Source: Nitrospirota bacterium (GTDB taxonomy: Bacteria; Nitrospirota; Leptospirillia; Leptospirillales; Leptospirillaceae). Taken from it: a DNA stretch of 45,097 nucleotides. Positions 15,296 to 21,909 of the stretch are shown piece by piece. The notes below the pieces were generated by a model. That model saw nothing but the letters and a program-made list of their open reading frames with translations, did not search any database and was not told the DNA's origin. The stretch lies in contig JAKAWK010000003.1 in NCBI GenBank assembly GCA_021827365.1, positions 1-45,097 of the forward strand, written 5' to 3'. Each line of letters begins with the position of its first letter. Position 1 is the first letter of the stretch. A program made the position numbers and the translations under genes.

Positions 15296-15928
15296 ATGAG
15301 AACGATCGTGCTTGTCCAGAAAGATGCAAATCGCCATGGAGAAATTATCCGTGAGCTGAATGCCATGGGCGTGGAACGGGTCTCCGTGCTCTCTCTCGAG
15401 GCCTTTCTGTCGCAATCAGGGAGCCTTGAAGTCGACGGGATCCTGCTCGACCGGGGGGAATCCCTCGGAACCTTTTTCCAGATCGTCCAGAGCGCGGGAA
15501 ACGGTCCGCCGATCCCCATCATTCTCCTGATGGAGCGGCGGGACGAACAGGGAAAGGACTGTCTCACGGGGGTCATGCTCCAGCCCTTTTGCGATCTGCG
15601 GTTTGCCTCCCTTCTCAAGGAGGCGGTCTTTCACATCCGGGACTTCTGCACGGTATGTGAAGAGAACCTGAAGCTCAAGAACGAAATATTCGAACGCAAG
15701 ATCATCGAGCGGGCCAAGTGGATCCTGGTCAGGAAGGAGGGGCTGTCGGAAGAGAGAGCCTACCGGCGGATCCGGGCCGAGAGCATGAAAAGGCGGCGTT
15801 CCATGAAGGACGTGGCCCTCGACATTCTTGCCCAGTCGGGCGGGGAGTTCGCCTCCGAAGGATGGGGGGAGGGACTGGAGCCCTCCTCCCCTCCTCCTTT
15901 GGAGGGAAAAAACGTCATCCGGAACTGA
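15296..15928 (+). CDS. ANTAR-domain response regulator (putative RNA-binding antiterminator)
   Basis: A 210-residue protein with a receiver-like domain (about 1-115) and a C-terminal ANTAR domain (about 122-180: LKLKNEIFERKIIERAKWILVRKEGLSEERAYRRIRAESM). ANTAR proteins bind paired hexaloop hairpins in leader RNAs and prevent termination. The receiver keeps Asp52 (ILLDRG), but the usual switch Lys is Gln (MLQPF) and the N-terminal acidic pair is reduced (QKDA), so phosphorylation control may be modified. Geobacter nif expression depends on an ANTAR regulator, which makes a nif role plausible here. The C-terminal 35 residues are Pro/Gly/Glu-rich. The start is ATG 15296 after GGAGGAG. Confidence 0.88.
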   Translation: MRTIVLVQKDANRHGEIIRELNAMGVERVSVLSLEAFLSQSGSLEVDGILLDRGESLGTFFQIVQSAGNGPPIPIILLMERRDEQGKDCLTGVMLQPFCDLRFASLLKEAVFHIRDFCTVCEENLKLKNEIFERKIIERAKWILVRKEGLSEERAYRRIRAESMKRRRSMKDVALDILAQSGGEFASEGWGEGLEPSSPPPLEGKNVIRN

Positions 15929-15938
15929 AGGAGGAAGG

Positions 15939-16136
15939 ATGGATCAAAAGGAGCTGGAGGCAAGGTTCAGAAAGCTTGCGAGGCAGGCGGCCGAGACCGC
16001 AATGGAGCTTCATGACCTGACGGAGGAGCTCCCGGGAGCGTACCTTCGAATCGAGGAAGTGGCCCGGAAGGCCTTCCTCAAGCACAAAGAATGGGCCGAG
16101 GCCAGGGAGGCCTTCGAGAAGGCCTCCGGCTCCTGA
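15939..16136 (+). CDS. CCE_0567-type small metalloprotein (DUF683)
   Basis: A 65-residue helical hairpin protein of the DUF683/CCE_0567 family found in nif clusters, often beside DUF269. The family pattern is ELEARFRKLARQAAETAMELHDLTEELP, then AYLRIEEVARKAFLKHKEWAEARE. The cyanobacterial member is described as metal binding; ligand residues are not obvious here apart from His22 and His45. It starts 10 bases after the ANTAR gene with GAAGGAGGAAGG in front. Confidence 0.85.
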   Translation: MDQKELEARFRKLARQAAETAMELHDLTEELPGAYLRIEEVARKAFLKHKEWAEAREAFEKASGS

Positions 16137-16165
16137 CTCAATCGGCCAAGGGAAGGGGGTGCAAG

Positions 16166-17344
16166 ATGGAGGAGCGGAAGGAGGCACCGGCCGGAGCGCC
16201 GGTCTTTGTCGACACGACTCTCCGGGACGGAGGCCAGTCCCCGGGGGTTTTCTTCGACCGCCCCACCAAGATGGCCGTGGTGACGACGTTGTCGAGGATC
16301 GGGGTCAGAGAGATCGAGGTGGGGTCCCCCTGTCTGGGCGATCGGGAGATCGAGGATCTGAAGGTCCTTTTGTCTCTTCCGGTCCCCGCCGAGCTTTTTC
16401 CGTGGCTCAGGCCCGTCGAGGAGGATTTCGAGGCCGCCCTGAGGCTGGGTTTCCGGCGGGTCCACCTCTCCTTTCCGACCTCCGATCTCCACATGGCCGT
16501 TGTCCGGGGGATGGGCCGGGAGGAAACCCTTGAGCGGGTCCGGGGGGCGGTCCGGAGAATGGTTGGGGAGGGATGCCGTGTCTCGGTCGGTCTCGAGGAT
16601 GCCTCCCGGGCGGAGATGGAATTTCTCAAGGAGATTGTCATGGCCGTCAAGGAGGCCGGAGGGATCCGGGTCCGGTATTGCGACACCGTCGGCCGTCACC
16701 ATCCCCTGGAGATTTTTGAGCGGATATCCGTGTTGTCCTCCCTGGGGCTTCCGGTCGAGATCCACTGCCACAACGACCTGGGCCTGGCAACGGCCAACAC
16801 TGTCTCGGCCGTTCACGCCGGGGCGAACTTTCTCTCGACGACGGTCACCGGGGTGGGGGAACGGGCCGGAAATGCGGTCATGGAGGAGGTGGCCTTTGCC
16901 CTGGCATTTTCGGGAAAGGGGTTGGAGACCGGGATCGACTTTCCTGGACTGGCCCATATCTCGAGGTGGCTTTATGCGGAGATCGGCCGCACTCTCTCCC
17001 CCTACCGTCCTGTCGTGGGGTCCCGCATCTTCCACCACTCTTCGGGGATCCATGTGGACGGCGTCATCAAGGAGCCGGCCAACTATGAACTCTTCCCGCC
17101 GGAGCTCGTGGGGCTCAAGAGAAAGATCGTGGTGACCCACCAGACGGGGCGGTCCGGCATCCGCAATGTCCTCGAGCGGATGGGCTACCGGCCCCCTCCC
17201 GAGATCCTGGACAGGCTTGTCCCCATCATCCGGGCGGAGGGATGGAAGCTGAAGGGAATCGTTCCGGCCCAGACAATACTCAACCACTTCATGGCGATCG
17301 TCGAGTCAGGTCAGGGAATCTCTCCCGCGAGGCAGGGGTCATGA
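16166..17344 (+). CDS. nifV: Homocitrate synthase NifV
   Basis: A 392-residue member of the alpha-isopropylmalate/homocitrate synthase family, making the homocitrate ligand of FeMo-co from acetyl-CoA and 2-oxoglutarate. Motifs are VDTTLRDGGQSPGVFF near the N-terminus (residues about 14-29; Arg, Asp and Gly of the metal/substrate site), VGLEDASRAE, YCDTVGRHHP, the metal-binding HCHNDLGLATAN and GVGERAGNA. The C-terminal lid includes GSRIFHHSSGIHVDG. The regulatory leucine-binding domain of LeuA is absent, as expected for NifV. ATG 16166 is preceded by AAGGGGG. The stop overlaps the next start (ATGA). Confidence 0.95.
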   Translation: MEERKEAPAGAPVFVDTTLRDGGQSPGVFFDRPTKMAVVTTLSRIGVREIEVGSPCLGDREIEDLKVLLSLPVPAELFPWLRPVEEDFEAALRLGFRRVHLSFPTSDLHMAVVRGMGREETLERVRGAVRRMVGEGCRVSVGLEDASRAEMEFLKEIVMAVKEAGGIRVRYCDTVGRHHPLEIFERISVLSSLGLPVEIHCHNDLGLATANTVSAVHAGANFLSTTVTGVGERAGNAVMEEVAFALAFSGKGLETGIDFPGLAHISRWLYAEIGRTLSPYRPVVGSRIFHHSSGIHVDGVIKEPANYELFPPELVGLKRKIVVTHQTGRSGIRNVLERMGYRPPPEILDRLVPIIRAEGWKLKGIVPAQTILNHFMAIVESGQGISPARQGS

Positions 17345-18114
17345 GCCCGGCGGAAACCATGGCCGCCCGCCAGATGACTCTTCCCGGCTGGACTCCGGAA
17401 AATCAGGAGCGGCTCGGGAAGAGCCGCGTCTTTCTGGCCGGGATCGGGGGTGTGGGGGGGATCGTGGCCCAGTATCTCGCGATGGCCGGAGTGGGAGAAC
17501 TGACCCTGGTCCACGAGGGGGTGCTCGAGATGCCCGACCTGAACCGGCAGACCCTCATGGAGCTTTCGGGACTTGGAAAAAGCCGCGTGGGCCAGGCCTC
17601 CGAACGCCTCGCACGGCAAGCCCCCGCTTGCCGGATCACGGCCATCGACGCCCGTGTTTCGGGCTGGATGGAACCCCTTGTGGCCTCCGCCGACCTTCTT
17701 GTCGATGCCCGGACGAACTTCGAGGAGCGTTTCCTCCTGGGCCGGCTGGCGCGCAGGGCCGGAAAGCCTCTGGTCTTTGCCGCGATGAACGGGATGGAGG
17801 GTATGGTGGTGCCCCTCGGGCCCGGGAGTGGGCCCTGTCTTGAATGCCTGTTCCCCGAAGGGGATCCGTCCTGGGATCCCCTGGGTTTTCCGGTTCTGGG
17901 AGCCGTGTCGGGGGCGGTCGGGGCCATGGCATCCGTCCTGGCCATACGGATCCTTTCCGGATACGGGGGAGTTCCCCTGTCCCGGATGACCGTTTTCGAG
18001 GGAATGGACCTGTCGACCCGATCTTTCCGTATCCGGAAAAACGGTCGGTGTGCGGCTTGCCGGGAGGGGGCGGTGCCAGAGGCGGCCGATCACGAAAAAC
18101 CATGGAGGCGATGA
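17341..18114 (+). CDS. HesA/MoeB/ThiF-family E1-like adenylating protein
   Basis: A 257-residue E1-like protein of the HesA type, a family found in cyanobacterial and other nif clusters and linked to Mo or sulfur metabolism. GIGGVGGIVAQYLAMAGVGEL at about 36-56 is the nucleotide-binding loop and LNRQ (residues near 69-73) holds the catalytic Asn-Arg of the family. Two Cys pairs, CLEC and CAAC, would bind structural zinc. The modified partner protein is not evident, since no MoaD/ThiS-like gene is in the window. It is coupled by overlap to nifV and modA, suggesting work on molybdenum or sulfur supply. Confidence 0.88.
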   Translation: MSPAETMAARQMTLPGWTPENQERLGKSRVFLAGIGGVGGIVAQYLAMAGVGELTLVHEGVLEMPDLNRQTLMELSGLGKSRVGQASERLARQAPACRITAIDARVSGWMEPLVASADLLVDARTNFEERFLLGRLARRAGKPLVFAAMNGMEGMVVPLGPGSGPCLECLFPEGDPSWDPLGFPVLGAVSGAVGAMASVLAIRILSGYGGVPLSRMTVFEGMDLSTRSFRIRKNGRCAACREGAVPEAADHEKPWRR

Positions 18115-18914
18115 TGAAAGGACGATCCGTTTCATTCACTCTGGGAACCGCAATCCTGTGCGCCGGCCTGGGGGCGGGGGCGCTCCTGATGTCGCCCGCA
18201 GGGGCGCAGGCCGAAAAGGCCCCCCTTCATGTGGCCGCCGCCGCGGACCTGATGCCGGTCCTTCCGACCCTGGTCCGGAACTTCACGAAGAAGACGGGCA
18301 TTCCCGTCCGGATCTCCTGGGGGGCCTCCGGGGAGGAGGCCCAGGCCATCCGCCACCGGGCCCCCTACGACCTCTTCTTGTCCGCCGACCGCTCCTTTCC
18401 GGAGAGGCTGGCCGCCGGCGGGTATCTCCGGAAGGAGAGCCTCCGGACCTATGCGAAGGGAATCCTGGTCCTCTGGATTTCGAAGGCGACTCTGGACCGG
18501 GCGCATGAACAACCGGGAGTCGGGCTTCTGTCCCGGGGATTCATCCGCAGGATTGCCCTGGCCAATCCCAGGCTGGCTCCCTACGGATTGGCGGCGGTCG
18601 CCTGTCTCCGTTCGAAAAAGCTCTGGCCCGCTCTTCGAAGAAAGGCCGTCTACGGAAACTCCCTGGCCCAGGTCGCTCAGTACCTCCGGACCGGAGCCGC
18701 CCAGGCGGGATTCCTCTCGGAGTCGCAGTCGAGGGTTCTCGAACGGAGTGTCAAAGGACATTCTGTCTCCCTGTCGCCCTCCTGCGCCCCCTATCTCTCC
18801 CAGGAGATGGGGATCGTCACGCGGTCAGGAAACCAACGGGAGGCCAGGGCGTTCGAGGACTATCTCCTGGGGGCCTCCGCCCAGCGATACCTGATGAAGC
18901 ACGGGTACCACTGA
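18114..18914 (+). CDS. modA: Molybdate ABC transporter substrate-binding protein ModA
   Basis: A 266-residue periplasmic molybdate-binding protein. An N-terminal signal peptide (MKGRSVSFTLGTAILCAGLG...AGAQA) is followed by LHVAAAADLMPVLPTLVRNF, SWGASGEEAQAI and DLFLSADRSFPERLAAGG, all in ModA positions. Of three close ATGs (18102, 18111, 18114) the last is best spaced from GGAGG at 18104-18108. Its first base is the last base of the HesA stop codon. Together with ModB and ModC it would feed FeMo-co synthesis. Confidence 0.93.
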   Translation: MKGRSVSFTLGTAILCAGLGAGALLMSPAGAQAEKAPLHVAAAADLMPVLPTLVRNFTKKTGIPVRISWGASGEEAQAIRHRAPYDLFLSADRSFPERLAAGGYLRKESLRTYAKGILVLWISKATLDRAHEQPGVGLLSRGFIRRIALANPRLAPYGLAAVACLRSKKLWPALRRKAVYGNSLAQVAQYLRTGAAQAGFLSESQSRVLERSVKGHSVSLSPSCAPYLSQEMGIVTRSGNQREARAFEDYLLGASAQRYLMKHGYH

Positions 18915-18932
18915 CCGGGAGGAGGCGGGACA

Positions 18933-19613
18933 ATGATCCATTCGGCCCTGTCCGTCACGGTGGCCCTCTCCTTCCTGACGGCCACGATCCTCTCCGTCCT
19001 GAGCCTGCCCCTGGCCGGATGGATCGTCTTCTCAAGAAGTTCCTGGACGACGCTCGGAGAGTCGATCCTGACGCTCACCCTCGTGCTTCCCCCCGCCGTC
19101 CTGGGCTATCTTCTTCTGGTGGCCTTCAGTCCGGACAGCCTTCCGGGATCCCTCATGGCCCGTCTGCTGGGTCATCCTCTTCCCTTTTCCTTCGCCGGTC
19201 TCCTCCTGGCCTCCCTGATCTACAGCCTCCCCTTTGCGGTCCAGCCGGTCGCCCAGTCCTTCCGGCAGATTCCTCTCCGGACCCTCGAAATGGCCCGGAT
19301 CCTGGGAGCGCCTCCATTCACGGTCTTCCGGAAGATCGTGGTCCCGATGTCGCTTCCCGGCCTGGCGACGGGATGGGTTCTGGGATTTGCCCATACGGTG
19401 GGGGAATTCGGAGTGGTCATGATGGTGGGAGGAAACATTCCCGGCGAGACCCGGACCCTTTCCCTCAAGGCCTATGACGATCTTCTGTCGATGAAGGCCC
19501 ACGGGGCCCGGGATTCGGTTCTTCTCCTCCTCCTGTTTTCCTCCGTCTCCCTTGTCGCCCTCAATCTCCTCCGACGGAAAGGGGTGGACTCCCATGCGTC
19601 CGATGCCCCTTGA
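18933..19613 (+). CDS. modB: Molybdate ABC transporter permease ModB
   Basis: A 226-residue inner-membrane permease with about five hydrophobic spans. The ABC-permease EAA loop reads EMARILGAPPFTVFRKIVVPMSLPG (about residues 118-142), the docking site for ModC. GFAHTVGEFGVVMMVGGN is the usual ModB pore-region segment. GGAGG precedes the ATG by about seven bases. Its 3' end overlaps modC by 20 bases. Confidence 0.93.
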   Translation: MIHSALSVTVALSFLTATILSVLSLPLAGWIVFSRSSWTTLGESILTLTLVLPPAVLGYLLLVAFSPDSLPGSLMARLLGHPLPFSFAGLLLASLIYSLPFAVQPVAQSFRQIPLRTLEMARILGAPPFTVFRKIVVPMSLPGLATGWVLGFAHTVGEFGVVMMVGGNIPGETRTLSLKAYDDLLSMKAHGARDSVLLLLLFSSVSLVALNLLRRKGVDSHASDAP

Positions 19614-20409
19614 GGTCGATCTCGTCCTGCCAGGGCGGGGAGCGGCTCTTTCCGGGAGGCGGGTCGTCTTCACCCTCTCCCGGGACTCGGGAATCCTGGG
19701 ACTTTGCGGACCCTCGGGATCGGGGAAGACGACTCTTTTGCGGGTGATGGCCGGCCTTTGTCCCAAAGCCTCGGGGGTCGTCCGGGTGGACGGGGTGTCC
19801 TGGCTTGACAGCAACCTCGGAACGGACCTCCCTCTGGAAAGGCGGCCCGTCGCCTATCTCCCCCAGGGAGTCTCACTCTTTCCCCACATGAATGTCCGGG
19901 AGAATCTTGTCTTTGCCTCCCGGCTGGCGGAGTCCGCAGGCTTTGGGAAAAGGCCGCCTTCGGCAGGAAGGCTTTCCGGCTTCAGGTCGATCTTGAGGGG
20001 CGGGAGTCTTCCCGGGTGGGCGCAGGAGGTCGTTGAGCTTTTCGGGGTCTCCCGCCTCCTTGATAAAAGGAGCGGTGAGCTCTCCGGAGGACAGGCCGCA
20101 CGGATCGCCCTGGCCCGGTGCTTTCTCAGGTCTGCCCGGCTTTACCTTCTCGACGAGCCCTTTGCGGGTGTCGATCCGGAGGGGCGGGCCGGTCTGGGCC
20201 GAATATTGGCCGGACTCCTGGCAAGACGGAAGGCGATGGCCCTTCTGGTTACGCATACGCCGGACGAGCTTTGTCCCCTGGCCTTTGGAATGGTCCGTCT
20301 TCTTCCGGAAGAGGACGGGGACGAAAGTCCTGGCCTTCCGGTCCAGCAGGGACAAATGTCTGGGACAGGGGCAAAGGGCCTTCTCGAAAGGAGCGGAAGA
20401 TGGGAATGA
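19594..20409 (+). CDS. modC: Molybdate ABC transporter ATP-binding protein ModC (short form)
   Basis: A 271-residue ABC ATPase: Walker A GPSGSGKTT (residues 39-47), Q-loop in AYLPQGVSLFPH, signature LSGGQ and Walker B LYLLDEP followed by the D-loop and VTHTPDE. ModC proteins are commonly about 350 residues with a C-terminal TOBE (molybdate-sensing) domain. Here the protein ends some 60 residues after the H-loop, so TOBE is missing. Chosen start is ATG 19594 within the modB end. The assignment as ModC relies on modA and modB next door. Confidence 0.9.
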   Translation: MRPMPLEVDLVLPGRGAALSGRRVVFTLSRDSGILGLCGPSGSGKTTLLRVMAGLCPKASGVVRVDGVSWLDSNLGTDLPLERRPVAYLPQGVSLFPHMNVRENLVFASRLAESAGFGKRPPSAGRLSGFRSILRGGSLPGWAQEVVELFGVSRLLDKRSGELSGGQAARIALARCFLRSARLYLLDEPFAGVDPEGRAGLGRILAGLLARRKAMALLVTHTPDELCPLAFGMVRLLPEEDGDESPGLPVQQGQMSGTGAKGLLERSGRWE

Positions 20410-20903
20410 ATGCGGGCATCAGGAGAGGACTCCTGGTGGCGGGGGCTCTTCTCCTCACCAATCCTGGAGGGGTCCTGGCCCACGGGATGATACCGGCCGA
20501 CATGGCGCCTCTTTCTCCGGGACGGGTCATCGCCGTCATGGAGTCCGACTTTCTGGTCCCGGACGGGTTCGGGCGCCTTCCCGGACCCTTGTTTTACCTG
20601 GGCCACAAAAAGGCCCTCGGCCTGTCCCGGGACCAGATCGGGAAGATCCGGAAGATCGCCCGGACCATCATGCCGGCGACCGTCCGGCAGGGGAAGGCGA
20701 TCGAGGCCCTCAAGAGAAGGGTCGTCCGGCTCTCCGATGGCCGCAAGCCCCTGAGGGAGGAAGAACTCCGGAGACTTCTCGACCGGATCGGAAGGATGGA
20801 ATCCCGGGCAGACCTCGACCACATCCTGGCCCATCGGGCCTGTCTGGCTCTTCTCACCCCCGTGCAGCGGAAAAGGCTGTTTTCACTCCTCCCCTCCCGC
20901 TAG
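20400..20903 (+). CDS. Spy/CpxP-like periplasmic protein
   Basis: A 167-residue exported protein. Residues 1-28 form a signal peptide ending near VLAHG. The mature part is helical and fits the Spy/CpxP layout: LGLSRDQIGKIRKIARTI, a central basic helix and ALLTPVQRKRLFSLL, the LTxxQ-type motif. Such proteins act as periplasmic chaperones or metal-stress sensors. ATG 20400 follows AAAGGAG by six bases and overlaps the modC end. It is the last gene of the nif/mod block; why it travels with molybdate uptake is not clear. Confidence 0.8.
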   Translation: MGMNAGIRRGLLVAGALLLTNPGGVLAHGMIPADMAPLSPGRVIAVMESDFLVPDGFGRLPGPLFYLGHKKALGLSRDQIGKIRKIARTIMPATVRQGKAIEALKRRVVRLSDGRKPLREEELRRLLDRIGRMESRADLDHILAHRACLALLTPVQRKRLFSLLPSR

Positions 20904-21102
20904 ACGACTCCCGATGAGACTTCCGCCTTGCGCTGGTTCCTCCCTGGTGACAAGGTGGCCCGGATCCTCCCCTGTTTCCTTCATCCGCCGGAAACCTCCG
21001 AAAGCGACAAGAGTGGAAGGTTTTAAAGATCCTTCCGTTCCCCTCCCCAACCGTCAGGACCGCCCCCGGGGAATTGGGGGAGAAGCCAGCGCTGCATTCG
21101 CC
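20904..21102. other. Gap after the nif/mod block, no gene seen
   Basis: No plausible gene on either strand. A weak stem GGAAGG/CCTTCC (21015-21020 with 21031-21036, loop TTTTAAAGAT) could belong to an operon end, but no T-run follows it. I see no convincing intrinsic terminator for the nif transcript. Confidence 0.5.
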
Positions 21103-21130
21103 TTGACAAACCATGACTTCAGAATAATAT
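21103..21130 (+). promoter_or_regulatory. Sigma70-type promoter of the DsrE-like gene
   Basis: TTGACA (21103-21108, perfect -35) and TAATAT (21125-21130) are separated by 16 bases in a locally AT-rich stretch. The DsrE-like start codon is 60 bases downstream of the -10. Strong match by eye. Confidence 0.8.
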
Positions 21131-21189
21131 TTCAAACAGGATTTAAAAAACCTCAGGACAACGATCCTGACCCACAAAAGGAGGAAATA

Positions 21190-21609
21190 ATGAAGTTTCT
21201 TTCCGCTCTGGTTTTGAGTCTCACCCTGTCCGTAATGGTTCTCTCGACCAATGCCTTTGCAGGAAACACCGATCCTCTTTTTGTGAACCTCACGACCAAC
21301 GATACCTGGCGCTCTTACATGGCTCTGACCTTTAGCCGGCACCAACTGGACAAGGGCCACCCCGTCACGATCTTCCTGAACGATCATGGAGTCTTCCTCG
21401 CCTCCAAAAAGGATTCCAGACGATATTTCCGGGAACAAAAATTGATCCACGATATTGTAGCCAAAGGGGGAGTGGTCCTGTCCTGCGGCATGTGCATGCA
21501 CAAATTCGTGATCAAGGATTCCCAGATTATTCCGGACGTCAAGGTCAGCCGCCACGGCGAGGCCGGTAAAGCCCTCTTTGCCGATCACACGAAGACCCTG
21601 ACCTGGTAG
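21190..21609 (+). CDS. Exported DsrE-family protein
   Basis: A 139-residue protein with a signal peptide (MKFLSALVLSLTLSVMVLSTNAFA, cleavage likely before Gly-Asn). The mature part has the DsrE/DsrF-like fold pattern: LFVNLTTNDTWRSYMALTFSRHQLDKGHPVTIFLNDHGVFLA, later VVLSCGMCMHKF, where the cysteine pair Cys-Gly-Met-Cys falls at the position of the active cysteine in DsrE-type sulfur carriers. A role in periplasmic sulfur or redox chemistry is inferred. AAAGGAGG precedes the ATG, and the gene has its own promoter, so it is a single-gene unit. Confidence 0.85.
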   Translation: MKFLSALVLSLTLSVMVLSTNAFAGNTDPLFVNLTTNDTWRSYMALTFSRHQLDKGHPVTIFLNDHGVFLASKKDSRRYFREQKLIHDIVAKGGVVLSCGMCMHKFVIKDSQIIPDVKVSRHGEAGKALFADHTKTLTW

Positions 21610-21637
21610 GCCTCCGCCCAGGAATTCCCGAAAAACG

Positions 21638-21664
21638 TCTCCGGAGGGGGTCCCCCTCCGGAGA
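21638..21664. terminator. Strong hairpin, probably bidirectional terminator
   Basis: A 13-base arm beginning TCTCCGGAGG (21638-21650) is a perfect inverted repeat of 21652-21664. Read on the minus strand the stem is followed after two bases by five T (CGTTTTTC), giving an intrinsic terminator for the polX-end operon. On the plus strand it lies 28 bases after the DsrE-like stop but lacks a T-run. Confidence 0.7.
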
Positions 21665-21909
21665 ATCGGTGTGACAGCCCCGCCCTTTCTCTTATCTCTG
21701 AGTCCCGACACACGAGGTTTCAAGCCCCATCTTTCCTCTTTGGGTTTTGACTGCAACCCTTTCCTCGGGCCCTGGGGGGGAACCTTTGTCTCCCTCCGGT
21801 CCTGAGACCCTTAAGCTTAAGAACACCCTTCTCTCAGAGGCCCCCATTCCTGACCGGGTCCTCTCCCCCGCCCGGGTCCAGGCCAAGGGGATTTCTCGCC
21901 CGCCACCCG
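21665..21909. other. Intergenic stretch with a 12-base palindrome
   Basis: Between the two convergent transcription units no gene is seen. CTTAAGCTTAAG at 21810-21821 is a perfect palindrome of unknown meaning. The rest is GC-rich without clear signals. Confidence 0.4.

Noticed and set aside
20904-21102. Intrinsic terminator of the nif/mod transcript
   Set aside because: The only stems (for example 21015-21036) are short and are not followed by a run of T.
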